Part shown: piece by piece, positions 54,573 through 63,195 of the stretch
How positions within the stretch are numbered: the first letter of the stretch is position 1
Layout: every line of letters begins with the position of its first letter
The notes under the pieces: model-generated
What the model was told of the DNA's origin: nothing
Database searches by the model: none
Seen by the model: the letters and a program-made list of their open reading frames with translations, nothing else
Position numbers and translations under genes: made by a program
Source: Bacteroides ovatus
Lineage (GTDB): Bacteria > Bacteroidota > Bacteroidia > Bacteroidales > Bacteroidaceae
Assembly (NCBI RefSeq): GCF_001314995.1
Contig: NZ_CP012938.1
Span: 806,001-870,000, forward strand
DNA: 64,000 nucleotides
Reading direction: 5' to 3'

Positions 54573-57500
54573 ATGAATATACAAGTAAGAACGATCCTTT
54601 TAGGATTATTGAGCATTGGGTTTGTGCAAAGTTATGCGCAAACCTTTGCTTTACAGGTTAAGAATGACCAGATCACTTACCTGAATGATGATCGGGGAAA
54701 CCGGGTTCTCGATTTCTCGACATGCGGATATAAATCCTCCGAACAGGATATTCCTTCTGTCCGTAATGTGGTGTTTGTACCCTGGAAAGCCGGAGATAAT
54801 ACAGCGCGCATTCAACGTGCCATTGATTATGTAGCTTCGCTGACTCCCGACGCTTCCGGTTTTCGGGGAGCCGTATTACTCGATCAGGGAGAGTTTTCCC
54901 TGTCCGGCAGTATTCGTATCTCCGCATCCGGAATTGTATTGCGGGGTACGGATAAAGAAAAAACAATACTGCTGAAAAAGGGCGTGGACAGAGGTGCGCT
55001 TATCTACATGGAAGGAGTGGACGACCTGAATGTACAAGACACATTGAAGGTGCTTTCCCACTATGTTCCGGTAAACGCGAGAACATTGGAAGTCGCTTCG
55101 GGTGTTTCTCTGAAAAAAGGAGACCGTGTCATGGTTACCCGTCCTTCCGGCAAAGAATGGATTGCCTCTTTGGGTTGTGATATTTTTGGAGGAGGTATCA
55201 GTGCTTTGGGATGGAAAGAAGGTGACATGGATCTGACTTGGGACAGAACAGTCTGCGAAGTAAATGGCAACCAAGTAACACTGGATACTCCGCTGACCGT
55301 AGCTTTGGATGCCAACTATGGAACTTCTTCCCTGTTGACTTATCAATGGAACGGACGTATTCACGATTGTGGCGTAGAAAATATGACACTGATTTCTGAT
55401 TACGACAAACGTTATCCTAAAGACGAGGATCATTGCTGGACAGGTATTTCCATTGAAGATGCGGAAAACTGTTGGGTGAGACTGGTTAATTTCAAGCATT
55501 TTGCAGGAAGTGCTGTAATTGTTCAGCGTACAGGTTCCAAAATTACCGTTGAAGACTGTATCTCGAAAGAACCCGTTTCAGAAATCGGAGGGATGCGTCG
55601 TTGCACTTTCCATACGCTGGGACAACAAACTTTATTTCAACGCTGTTATTCGGAACAGGGTATTCATGACTTTGCTGCCGGATATTGCGCAGCCGGTCCC
55701 AATGCTTTTGTACAATGTGATTCGTATGAATCTTTGGGATTCAGCGGTTCTATTGATGCCTGGGCGTGCGGACTGCTGTTTGACGTAGTAAATATCGACG
55801 GTCATAACCTGACTTTCAAGAATTTGGGACAAGATAAAAACGGAGCCGGTTGGAATACGGCAAACAGCTTGTTTTGGCAATGTACGGCAGCGGAAATCGA
55901 ATGTTATGCCCCGGCAAAAGATGCGATGAACCGTGCATACGGTTGTTGGGCACAATTCTCCGGTGACGGTGAATGGGCACAGTCCAACAATCATGTACAA
56001 CCTCGCAGTATTTTTTATGCTCAATTGAAAGAACGGTTGAACAAAGAATGTGCAGAACGTGCACGTATTCTGCCCAGAAATACAAGTGCAACCAGTAGTC
56101 CTACAGTGGAAGTAGCTATGGAACTCGCTAAAGAAGCATATAAACCACGATTGACGTTGGAACATTGGATCGGCGATAACAAGTTTGCTCCTTCGGTGGC
56201 ATCAACCGGAGTAAAATCAATCGATGATATTAAAGAGAAAAAGAGCGCTGCACTTGCAAATTCTTCTTCTACTGCTGCTAAATTATTAACCCAACCGGAA
56301 GTAACTGTAACCAATGGACGTATTCAGATGGACGGTGCTCTATTGGTGGGAGGCAGTCATACCACCCCTTGGTGGAACGGAAAGCTCAAAACCAATTATC
56401 TAAAAAAGGCAAGTCCGGCCATCACCCGCTTTGTGCCGGGACGCGAGGGATTGGGATTAACCGACCGCATTGATTCTGTAGTCGACTTTATGAAACAGAA
56501 AAACATTCTTGTTTTCGATCAGAATTATGGTCTTTGGTACGATCGTCGCCGGGATGACCACGAACGGATTCGCCGTCGCGATGGTGATGTATGGGGACCT
56601 TTCTATGAACAGCCATTTGGTCGTAGCGGTCAGGGAACAGCATGGGAAGGATTGAGCAAATATGATTTGAAGCGCCCTAATGCATGGTACTGGAGCCGCT
56701 TAAAAGAATTTGCAGAAAAAGGAAATAAGGACGGACTGCTGTTGTTCCATGAAAACTATTTCCAACACAATATATTGGAAGCCGGTGCGCATTGGGTAGA
56801 TTCTCCATGGAGAAGCAGCAATAACATCAATCAGACCGGATTTCCTGAACCTGCTCCATTTGCCGGAGACAAACGAATCTTTGTGGCGGATATGTTCTAT
56901 GACATTACTCATCCTGTCCGTCGTGAACTGCACAGACAATATATCCGCCAATGCCTGAATAACTTCGCGGACAATTCGAATGTCATTCAGTTGACAAGTG
57001 CCGAATTTACAGGCCCGTTGCACTTCGTACAATTTTGGTTGGACGTGATAGCTGAATGGGAAACTGAAACCGGAAAGAAAGCAAAAGTAGCATTAAGTAC
57101 AACGAAAGATGTACAAGATGCAATCCTTGCAGATCCTAAACGCGCTGCCGTAGTAGATATTATTGATATTCGATACTGGCATTATAAGACGGACGGAATC
57201 TTTGCGCCGGAAGGTGGAAAGAATATGGCGCCACGTCAGCACATGCGGAAGATGAAAGTGGGAAAGGTAACTTTCACAGAAGCATATAAAGCTGTCAATG
57301 AGTATCGTCAGAAATTTCCTCAAAAGGCAGTGACATTCTACGCACAGAATTATCCGGCTATGGGATGGGCTGTATTTATGGCAGGAGGTTCATGTCCTGT
57401 AATTCCGTGCACAGATAAAGCGTTCCTGAAGGATGCAGCAGCAATGGATGTGGAAGAAACAAATACGGATGAGTACAAGAAAATGGTAAAATCTGATATT

Positions 57501-57692
57501 GGAAGTATCATTTATTCCAAGTCCGGAACAGAAATTCCTGTTCAATTATCGTCCGGAAAGTATGTATTAAAGTACATCCACCCTGCTTCCGGAAAGATTG
57601 AAACGATGAATAAATCACTGAAAATAAATGGTTTATACAAACTAAAGGTGCCAGATAAGAAAGAAGGTATTTATTGGTTCCATAAGTTATAA
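54573..57692 (+). CDS. Beta-helix protein with C-terminal DUF6298-like barrel
   Basis: A 1039-residue secreted protein with signal peptide ending at SYAQTF. Residues about 80-480 form a parallel beta-helix (PWKAGDNTARIQRAIDYVAS; VRLVNFKHFAGSAVIVQRTGSKITVEDCISKEP) of the polygalacturonase/pectate-lyase class. Residues about 580-960 look like a TIM-barrel-type domain (LLLFHENYFQHNILEAGAHWVDSPWRS; VIQLTSAEFTGPLHFVQFWLD), which I associate with DUF6298 or DUF4955 proteins. I cannot name its reaction. The fusion suggests a two-step enzyme on a pectin branch. It is the last gene of the operon before a terminator. Confidence 0.75.
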   Translation: MNIQVRTILLGLLSIGFVQSYAQTFALQVKNDQITYLNDDRGNRVLDFSTCGYKSSEQDIPSVRNVVFVPWKAGDNTARIQRAIDYVASLTPDASGFRGAVLLDQGEFSLSGSIRISASGIVLRGTDKEKTILLKKGVDRGALIYMEGVDDLNVQDTLKVLSHYVPVNARTLEVASGVSLKKGDRVMVTRPSGKEWIASLGCDIFGGGISALGWKEGDMDLTWDRTVCEVNGNQVTLDTPLTVALDANYGTSSLLTYQWNGRIHDCGVENMTLISDYDKRYPKDEDHCWTGISIEDAENCWVRLVNFKHFAGSAVIVQRTGSKITVEDCISKEPVSEIGGMRRCTFHTLGQQTLFQRCYSEQGIHDFAAGYCAAGPNAFVQCDSYESLGFSGSIDAWACGLLFDVVNIDGHNLTFKNLGQDKNGAGWNTANSLFWQCTAAEIECYAPAKDAMNRAYGCWAQFSGDGEWAQSNNHVQPRSIFYAQLKERLNKECAERARILPRNTSATSSPTVEVAMELAKEAYKPRLTLEHWIGDNKFAPSVASTGVKSIDDIKEKKSAALANSSSTAAKLLTQPEVTVTNGRIQMDGALLVGGSHTTPWWNGKLKTNYLKKASPAITRFVPGREGLGLTDRIDSVVDFMKQKNILVFDQNYGLWYDRRRDDHERIRRRDGDVWGPFYEQPFGRSGQGTAWEGLSKYDLKRPNAWYWSRLKEFAEKGNKDGLLLFHENYFQHNILEAGAHWVDSPWRSSNNINQTGFPEPAPFAGDKRIFVADMFYDITHPVRRELHRQYIRQCLNNFADNSNVIQLTSAEFTGPLHFVQFWLDVIAEWETETGKKAKVALSTTKDVQDAILADPKRAAVVDIIDIRYWHYKTDGIFAPEGGKNMAPRQHMRKMKVGKVTFTEAYKAVNEYRQKFPQKAVTFYAQNYPAMGWAVFMAGGSCPVIPCTDKAFLKDAAAMDVEETNTDEYKKMVKSDIGSIIYSKSGTEIPVQLSSGKYVLKYIHPASGKIETMNKSLKINGLYKLKVPDKKEGIYWFHKL

Positions 57693-57699
57693 AGCAGAG

Positions 57700-57736
57700 A
57701 ATCCCGTTGAAGACTATTCAGCGGGATTTTTACTTT
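57700..57736 (+). terminator. Rho-independent terminator after the beta-helix gene
   Basis: AATCCCGTTGAA (57700-57711) pairs with TTCAGCGGGATT (57717-57728), with one G-T pair, followed by T-rich sequence. Confidence 0.85.
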
Positions 57737-57833
57737 TTATTGGTAATTTCTAGTAAAAGAGTGTTATAAAACATGATACTTGTTTTTTCAATCCACAAAC
57801 CAGATTTTACCTAACGTTGCGGTCGATACTGCT

Positions 57834-57841
57834 TAGTTTTG
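57834..57841 (+). promoter_or_regulatory. -7 box of the ECF sigma gene
   Basis: TAGTTTTG matches TAnnTTTG. A TTG at 57839 could open the reading frame but overlaps this box, so the true start must lie downstream (57869). Confidence 0.6.
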
Positions 57842-57868
57842 CAACATCAAATCAATCGAATTAATGCT

Positions 57869-58420
57869 ATGATGGAACAGACTAATCATTCAACCGACAC
57901 TTTACTCGCTTCTTTTCAAGCGGGAAACATGGCAGCTTTTTCACAGCTGTATAACTTGCACATCAACGTCCTTTTTAATTACGGATTGAAGTTGACCATT
58001 GATAAAGAGTTACTGAAAGATTGTATTCATGACATCTTCGTGAAACTCTATACAAAGAAAGATGAATTAGGCACCATTGATAATTTGAGATCTTATTTAT
58101 TTATCTCCTTAAAGAATAAGTTGTGTGATGAACTTCGCAGACGTATGTATATGTCTGATACGGCAGTAGAAGAAGTTAGCATATCCACTCCTACAGATGT
58201 AGAAGATGATTATATGGAAGAAGAGCAACGCAAGAATGAATTTTCATTGGTTAGACGTCTGCTGGATCAATTATCTCCCCGCCAACGTGAAGCGCTTACA
58301 TTATATTATATAGAAGAAAAGAAATACGAGGATATCTGCGAGATTATGAATATGAATTATCAGTCTGTACGCAACCTGATGCATCGCGGATTGACAAAAT
58401 TGCGTAGTCTGGCGAGTTAA
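57869..58420 (+). CDS. ECF-type RNA polymerase sigma factor (FecI-like)
   Basis: A 183-residue sigma factor with only regions 2 and 4. Region 2 (about 18-92) has FSQLYNLHINVLFNYG, DCIHDIFVKLY and the -10-melting segment LRSYLFISLKNKLCDELRR. Region 4 (about 130-180) has LSPRQREALTLYYIEEKKYEDICEIMNMNYQSVRNLMHRGLTKLR, which reads the -35. The ATG at 57869 is chosen because the only earlier start, a TTG, sits in the promoter box. It directly follows the pectin-enzyme operons and precedes an anti-sigma-like gene. I propose that it recognises GAgTACAaA-N13-CGTC at five sites in this window. In Bacteroides such factors usually drive a linked SusC/D pair, which is missing here. Confidence 0.92.
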   Translation: MMEQTNHSTDTLLASFQAGNMAAFSQLYNLHINVLFNYGLKLTIDKELLKDCIHDIFVKLYTKKDELGTIDNLRSYLFISLKNKLCDELRRRMYMSDTAVEEVSISTPTDVEDDYMEEEQRKNEFSLVRRLLDQLSPRQREALTLYYIEEKKYEDICEIMNMNYQSVRNLMHRGLTKLRSLAS

Positions 58421-58444
58421 TTTTAGTAAAAAGGTAAATGGGTT

Positions 58445-58470
58445 GAGTACATAGACAGGATAACGCCGTC
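58445..58470 (+). promoter_or_regulatory. ECF-type promoter, site E (anti-sigma-like gene)
   Basis: GAGTACATA, 13 bases, CGTC. The first six bases equal those of sites A and B and the spacing is the same. CGTC ends 32 bases before the ATG at 58503. It fits autoregulation, where a sigma factor transcribes its own inhibitor. Confidence 0.5.
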
Positions 58471-58502
58471 CTACTTATGTAAACGCTTAAAAAGGATGCG
58501 AT

Positions 58503-58754
58503 ATGTGCTCAAAGGTAATGGATTTTTTGACGGATGATGATTTTATCAACTATGTGCTGGGTGTAACTCCGCAATCAGCTTCCCAATGGGAAACTTATTT
58601 CAGAGAGCACCCGGAAGAGACGGCAGATGCAGAAGAAGCTAAAGCTGTATTATTGGCTCCGGCAAATGTAGACTGTGGCTTCTCAATAGTTGAAAACAAC
58701 GAATTGAAAGATAGGATTATTAGTAGTATAAAAGATTTTTCGGGTATTTTGTAG
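58503..58754 (+). CDS. Miniature FecR-like anti-sigma factor
   Basis: An 83-residue acidic protein. Its start, MDFLTDDDFINYVLGVTPQSASQWETYFREHPEETADAEEAKAVL, resembles the cytoplasmic sigma-binding domain of FecR-type anti-sigma factors. The membrane segment and periplasmic FecR domain are absent, and the gene ends before a perfect hairpin at 58811. It follows the sigma gene by 82 bases and has its own candidate ECF promoter. I infer a soluble inhibitor of the sigma factor. It could also be the remnant of a longer FecR gene, but I find no FecR-like sequence after the stop. Confidence 0.65.
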   Translation: MCSKVMDFLTDDDFINYVLGVTPQSASQWETYFREHPEETADAEEAKAVLLAPANVDCGFSIVENNELKDRIISSIKDFSGIL

Positions 58755-58810
58755 ATAGGTTAGTATAGTTAAGATAAAGTAGTTAGGTTAGTTAAGGCAT
58801 TAAAAGATTG

Positions 58811-58866
58811 ACGCAGTCTTTCACAGGAGGTTTAGTTTTAAACACAGTGAAAGACTGCGTTTTTTA
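58811..58866. terminator. Strong terminator between convergent genes
   Basis: A 14-base perfect inverted repeat, ACGCAGTCTTTCAC (58811-58824) with 58847-58860, followed by six T on the plus strand. It ends the sigma/anti-sigma unit and probably also the MFS gene coming from the right. Confidence 0.9.
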
Positions 58867-58872
58867 TTTGTC

Positions 58873-60126
58873 CTATTCAGGTTTATCGCCAGATTCCTGA
58901 ATATTGAAAGCACTACTGAAACTGACTATTAATACGATACATCCACCCAATATGCCGATAATCATATAAGCGATACGGATATCGAACGCCTGCGAGATGG
59001 CACCGATAAGCAGGGGAGCAATCAGCGAGCCTATAAAACTGATGCTTGACAGAATGGTAAGTGCAATACTGATCGGTGTTTTTGATTTTGCTCCCACGAA
59101 GCTGTACAAAGTAGGCACAATGCAGGAAATACCCAAGCCGACCAGCATAAAACCTAAAGAATTGATGATTACTTTCATGGCCATAGATTCGAAAACTCCT
59201 CCTAACAGGGCAGAAACAAAAAAGCCGATACAGATAAAGCTGCCCGCCAGTTGCAGGACTTTCTTCTTTCCCCAAAGCTGATAAGCGTAGTTAGTCAGGA
59301 AACGGCCCGTTGCCATCATAATCATAAATACAAGAAAACCGATTTGCAATGATTTAGGTACGTGAACCACTGATTCGAAATAAACGGCACTCCAGTCGAA
59401 CATCGCGCTTTCTACAATCAGCGCGAACAGTCCGACAAGGCCTAACTGCAAAAGCAACATTTCCGGTTTTTGAAATAACAGGCGAAAACCATTGGGAGCT
59501 TTGGCCGTATTTCTTTCCTGCGTCTTCGTATCAGAAACTTCCGCTTCCTGCGGTGCGCTCTCCTGCAAATATTTCCGCCCGGAAAGTGCAATTATAAGGA
59601 TGATGATAAATATCAGTGTGTAATGCCAGATAGGGGAGACTCCTGCCAAAATCATTACGAAGCCGATAAGTGCTCCTGCACATGCCCCCAGACTCCATCC
59701 TCCATGAAAAGTGGCCATAATGGTTTTACCATACAAACGTTCCACTTCAATGCCTTGTGTATTGAATGATATATCACATAAATTCCAGAACACCCCGAAG
59801 CAAAAGAGCAGAAAGCCTAAAAGATAGACCTCATGAGCCAATCCGACACAAAGCAGGGATGAAGCGTATCCCAGGATACTGACCTGTACCATGCTCCGGC
59901 TTCCTAACTTCGAAACAAGATAGCCAGCCAAGGGGATCGCGACAAACTTTCCGACAGGAATCATAAATAAAATCAGTCCCCAGTAGAAAGCATAATTTGC
60001 GGCAAAAACGTCTTTAAAATCAGGGATTCGGCTGGCCCAACTTGCCATACAAAGTCCTTGGGCAAAGAAAAAAGTCAATATGGCAAAACGTATTCTCTCT
60101 TTTGGATGCGTAAATTGGTTATTCAT
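58873..60126 (-). CDS. MFS transporter
   Basis: A 417-residue inner-membrane transporter with about 12 membrane segments in two six-helix halves and a hydrophilic loop near the middle (LQESAPQEAEVSDTKTQERNTAKAPNG). The start FAILTFFFAQGLCMASWASRIPDFK resembles YbjJ- or fucose-permease-like MFS proteins; the substrate is unknown. An upstream GTG (60147) follows the -7 box too closely to be translated, so I use the ATG at 60126. It diverges from the exporter gene with promoters 13 bases apart. Confidence 0.88.
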   Translation of the reverse strand: MNNQFTHPKERIRFAILTFFFAQGLCMASWASRIPDFKDVFAANYAFYWGLILFMIPVGKFVAIPLAGYLVSKLGSRSMVQVSILGYASSLLCVGLAHEVYLLGFLLFCFGVFWNLCDISFNTQGIEVERLYGKTIMATFHGGWSLGACAGALIGFVMILAGVSPIWHYTLIFIIILIIALSGRKYLQESAPQEAEVSDTKTQERNTAKAPNGFRLLFQKPEMLLLQLGLVGLFALIVESAMFDWSAVYFESVVHVPKSLQIGFLVFMIMMATGRFLTNYAYQLWGKKKVLQLAGSFICIGFFVSALLGGVFESMAMKVIINSLGFMLVGLGISCIVPTLYSFVGAKSKTPISIALTILSSISFIGSLIAPLLIGAISQAFDIRIAYMIIGILGGCIVLIVSFSSAFNIQESGDKPE

Positions 60127-60149
60127 GCATTTTTTATTTTTAATCACGG

Positions 60150-60157
60150 CAAAGGTA
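60150..60157 (-). promoter_or_regulatory. -7 box of the MFS gene
   Basis: TACCTTTG on the minus strand matches TAnnTTTG, 23 bases before the ATG at 60126. It stands back to back with the plus-strand box at 60171. Confidence 0.65.
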
Positions 60158-60170
60158 TCTATTTTTTTTG

Positions 60171-60178
60171 TACTTTTG
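60171..60178 (+). promoter_or_regulatory. -7 box of the exporter operon
   Basis: TACTTTTG matches TAnnTTTG, 25 bases before the ATG at 60204. It shows that the in-frame sequence upstream of 60204 is not translated. Confidence 0.65.
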
Positions 60179-60203
60179 CGCCCGATTTAAAAATATCATA
60201 TTC

Positions 60204-60971
60204 ATGAAGACAGGCGAATCTTTATTATCCATAGGTAAATTTATTGCAGAATATTCAGCCCATTTAATGGGAGCCGGAGTACACACCTCGCGGGTAGTAC
60301 GTAACACAAAGCGTATTGGAGAGGCTTTCGGACTAGATGTCAAATTAAGCGTATTTCATAGAAACATCATTCTGACTATTATAGACAAAGAAACAAACGA
60401 GGCTTGTAACGAGGTCATAGACATTCCTGCACACCCGATCAGTTTTGAACATAATTCAGAGTTAAGCGCATTAAGCTGGGAAGCAGTAGACAATCATTTG
60501 TCATTGGAAGAATTGAAAGACAAATACAAGAAGATTATTTCTGCTCCGCGGATACATCCGCTTTTCGTTTTACTACTGGTAGGATTTGCCAATGCGTCTT
60601 TCTGCAAATTGTTCGGCGGTGATTTAATTTCGATGGGAATTGTGTTCTCGGCTACCATTACAGGATTCTACCTGAAACAACAAATGCAGGCGAAAAAGAT
60701 CAATCATTATGTTGTATTTATTGTTTCGGCTTTTGTTGCTTCCCTGTGTGCTTCCACCGCGCTGATTTTCGACACAACTTCGGAGATTGCCATGGCAACC
60801 AGCGTGCTTTATCTTGTGCCTGGGGTTCCCTTGATTAATGGCGTGATTGATGTAGTAGAAGGATACGTTTTAACAGGATTTGCCCGTCTGACAGAGGCTT
60901 CTTTGTTGATTGTCAGCATCGCTATCGGACTTTCCTTCACATTATTAATGGTAAAAAACAGTTTAATTTGA
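60204..60971 (+). CDS. ThrE/YjjP-like exporter, N-terminal subunit
   Basis: A 255-residue protein. A cytoplasmic front of about 115 residues (AHLMGAGVHTSRVVRNTKRIGEAFG) matches the ThrE/YjjP N-terminal domain, and about five membrane segments follow (LVPGVPLINGVIDVVEGYVLTG). The family exports threonine, serine or, for YjjP/YjjB, succinate. The companion membrane subunit starts one base after its stop codon. In ThrE proper the two halves are fused; here they are separate, as in YjjP and YjjB. The substrate is not determined by sequence. Confidence 0.85.
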   Translation: MKTGESLLSIGKFIAEYSAHLMGAGVHTSRVVRNTKRIGEAFGLDVKLSVFHRNIILTIIDKETNEACNEVIDIPAHPISFEHNSELSALSWEAVDNHLSLEELKDKYKKIISAPRIHPLFVLLLVGFANASFCKLFGGDLISMGIVFSATITGFYLKQQMQAKKINHYVVFIVSAFVASLCASTALIFDTTSEIAMATSVLYLVPGVPLINGVIDVVEGYVLTGFARLTEASLLIVSIAIGLSFTLLMVKNSLI

Positions 60972-60972
60972 T

Positions 60973-61458
60973 ATGATAGCACTTGACATTCTTACTGATG
61001 GATTTTTTGCAGCAGTAGCAGGTATAGGATTTGGTGCGATTTCCGATCCTCCTTTGCGTGCATTCAAGATGATTGCCATACTGGCAGCATTGGGACACGC
61101 CTGTCGTTTTTGTTTGATGACCTATTTAGGCATGGACATTGCCACAGGTTCGTTGTTTGCCGGATTAGTCATCGGCTTCGGCAGTTTGTGGTTAGGGAAA
61201 AAAGTATATTGCCCGATGACGGTATTGTACATTCCGGCATTACTTCCCATGATTCCGGGAAAGTTTGCATACAACATGGTATTTTCACTTATCATGTGTC
61301 TGCAAAATGTAAATGATCTGGATAAGCTGGACAAGTTCATGTCGATGTTCTTCTCTAATACTCTGATAGCAAGCACAGTGATTTTCATGTTGGCGGTAGG
61401 AGCTACGTTCCCGATGTTCCTGTTCCCACATAGAGCCTTTTCATTAACAAGACATTAA
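60973..61458 (+). CDS. ThrE/YjjB-like exporter, C-terminal subunit
   Basis: A 161-residue inner-membrane protein with about five membrane segments, containing VYCPMTVLYIPALLPMIPGKFAYN, which parallels the PG motif of the preceding subunit. It is the DUF3815/YjjB half of a split threonine/serine-type exporter and starts one base after the N-terminal half, so the two are surely co-translated. Confidence 0.85.
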   Translation: MIALDILTDGFFAAVAGIGFGAISDPPLRAFKMIAILAALGHACRFCLMTYLGMDIATGSLFAGLVIGFGSLWLGKKVYCPMTVLYIPALLPMIPGKFAYNMVFSLIMCLQNVNDLDKLDKFMSMFFSNTLIASTVIFMLAVGATFPMFLFPHRAFSLTRH

Positions 61459-61469
61459 AACGAACTTTT

Positions 61470-62198
61470 ATGGAGATTTTTTGGAGAACAATTGCATATT
61501 ATAATTCAGCTACCTGGCTTTTACAGATAGTTATTATTCTGATTGGTATTGCATTGACCGGATTGCTTATCGGCCGGCCACGTCCGTGGGTGAAAATGGC
61601 GATGAAGTTCTATATGATAGGTCTGTATACGTGGATTTCTCTGGTCTACTATTATATCTACTGTGAAGAGCGTAGTTATAATGGAGTAATGGCTATGTTT
61701 TGGGGTGTGATGGCTATCATTTGGATATGGGATGCGATTACGGGATATACTACCTTCGAACGTACCCACAAATATGATTTGCTGTCTTATGTCCTGTTGG
61801 CAATGCCTTTTATATACCCTTTGGTTTCATTGGCACGCGGTCTCTCATTCCCGGAAATGACTTCTCCGGTCATGCCTTGTTCGGTAGTGGTGTTTACCAT
61901 CGGATTGTTATTGCTGTTTGCGCAAAAGGTCAATATGTTTTTGGTATTGTTCCTTTGCCACTGGTCGCTGATCGGATTATCCAAAACTTATTTCTTTCAG
62001 ATTCCGGAAGATTTCTTGTTGGCAAGTGCCACGATCCCCGGCCTGTATCTTTTCTTCAGGGAGTATTTCCTGAATAATCTGCATGCCGACACCAAGCCGA
62101 AAGCCAAATATATCAATTGGCTGTTGATAAGCGTTTGCGTCGGACTGGCCGTGTTGCTGACTACTACCATGTTTTTGGAATTGGTTCCGAAGGGTTAA
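61470..62198 (+). CDS. DUF6064-type membrane protein
   Basis: A 242-residue inner-membrane protein with about seven membrane segments. The start FWRTIAYYNSATWLLQIVIILIGI recalls the DUF6064 family, which has no known function to me. It lies 11 bases after the exporter pair, so it is third in that operon and may aid transport; a separate role is equally possible. Confidence 0.65.
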   Translation: MEIFWRTIAYYNSATWLLQIVIILIGIALTGLLIGRPRPWVKMAMKFYMIGLYTWISLVYYYIYCEERSYNGVMAMFWGVMAIIWIWDAITGYTTFERTHKYDLLSYVLLAMPFIYPLVSLARGLSFPEMTSPVMPCSVVVFTIGLLLLFAQKVNMFLVLFLCHWSLIGLSKTYFFQIPEDFLLASATIPGLYLFFREYFLNNLHADTKPKAKYINWLLISVCVGLAVLLTTTMFLELVPKG

Positions 62199-62261
62199 TC
62201 CGGAAACATAGAAGATATTCAAATCAAAAAAAGAGGCCGTTCAAAAAAGCCTTGATCTTAT

Positions 62262-62310
62262 AAAATCGTCCTTACTACAACCTATCGTAGTAAGGACGAT
62301 TTTTCTTTTA
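62262..62310. terminator. Terminator between convergent operons
   Basis: A 17-base perfect inverted repeat, AAAATCGTCCTTACTAC (62262-62278) with 62287-62303, ends in T-rich sequence on the plus strand and has A on its left flank. It separates the DUF6064 gene from the minus-strand SDR gene. Confidence 0.85.
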
Positions 62311-62348
62311 GGAACTTTGAGAACAGTTTCTTTTATATATCGTATCGT

Positions 62349-63158
62349 TTACTTAATTGCGTAGAATATCCGTAAGGCATATTGCATCACTGCATCAGGC
62401 AACCATTTTTTACTCTTCGCAAACAATACCTGTATCCAGGGACCTACTTTCGTCCGAAAAGGAGGATTGGTACGTTCCACTATCTTACAGATGGCAGCAC
62501 CCAACTTCCGCGGATGGCATCCATTACGTTCTTCTTTTTCTATAATCTCTAATGATTTCAGAAAACTTTCTCCGTAATCGGCATCCAGTCTTGTCTGTTC
62601 GGAGATATTCCGGTTATCAGTAAATCCGGTGTTAAAGTCTCCCGGTTCTACTACACAAACCTTTATATGGAACGGATGAACCTCTAAAGCCAATGCTTCG
62701 CTATATCCCTCGACTGCAAATTTCGAAGCAGAATAAAATCCCTGATAGGGGATTCCCATTACACCACCGATAGAGTTGATATTGATAATCTTGCCCTTTC
62801 GCGCCTTTCTCATAGATGGCAAAACAGCTTTACACATATTCACTACACCGAAGAAGTTTGTATTCATTTGTATATTCACTTCTTCTTCAGTGGCAAGTTC
62901 CAATGCGCCGCCGATACCTATTCCAGCATTATTAATCAATACATCAATCCGTCCCTGCTCCGATAGAATCCGCTCTACGGCCTGACAAACGGAAAAGGAA
63001 TTGGTGACATCGACAACAAGCATTTTTACATGATTCATGTCTTCAGAAGGTTTCCGGCTTGTTCCATAAACGATGTGCCCTTGTTCCGATAACATTTGGG
63101 CGGTAATCTTACCGAATCCGGAAGACGCTCCGGTGATAAGTATGACTTGTGGTTGCAT
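62349..63158 (-). CDS. Short-chain dehydrogenase/reductase (SDR)
   Basis: A 269-residue NAD(P)-dependent oxidoreductase of the classical SDR type. The cofactor motif is TGASSGFG, then NNAG, the catalytic Ser in NINSIGG, and YSASK with the catalytic Tyr and Lys. The plain Arg after TS (YGTSRKP) favours NADP(H). It is second after the HAD gene (37-base gap) and probably co-transcribed with it. The substrate is unknown. Confidence 0.9.
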   Translation of the reverse strand: MQPQVILITGASSGFGKITAQMLSEQGHIVYGTSRKPSEDMNHVKMLVVDVTNSFSVCQAVERILSEQGRIDVLINNAGIGIGGALELATEEEVNIQMNTNFFGVVNMCKAVLPSMRKARKGKIININSIGGVMGIPYQGFYSASKFAVEGYSEALALEVHPFHIKVCVVEPGDFNTGFTDNRNISEQTRLDADYGESFLKSLEIIEKEERNGCHPRKLGAAICKIVERTNPPFRTKVGPWIQVLFAKSKKWLPDAVMQYALRIFYAIK

Positions 63159-63195
63159 ATTTTTTATTTGCGGTATGGTACTAACTGCTCAATTA

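Noticed and set aside
57839..57868. Earlier TTG start for the sigma factor
   Set aside because: The TTG overlaps the TAGTTTTG promoter box, so it would not be in the transcript.
58755..58872. Missing FecR half as a result of a frameshift
   Set aside because: No membrane segment or FecR-like sequence can be read in any frame before the terminator at 58811.
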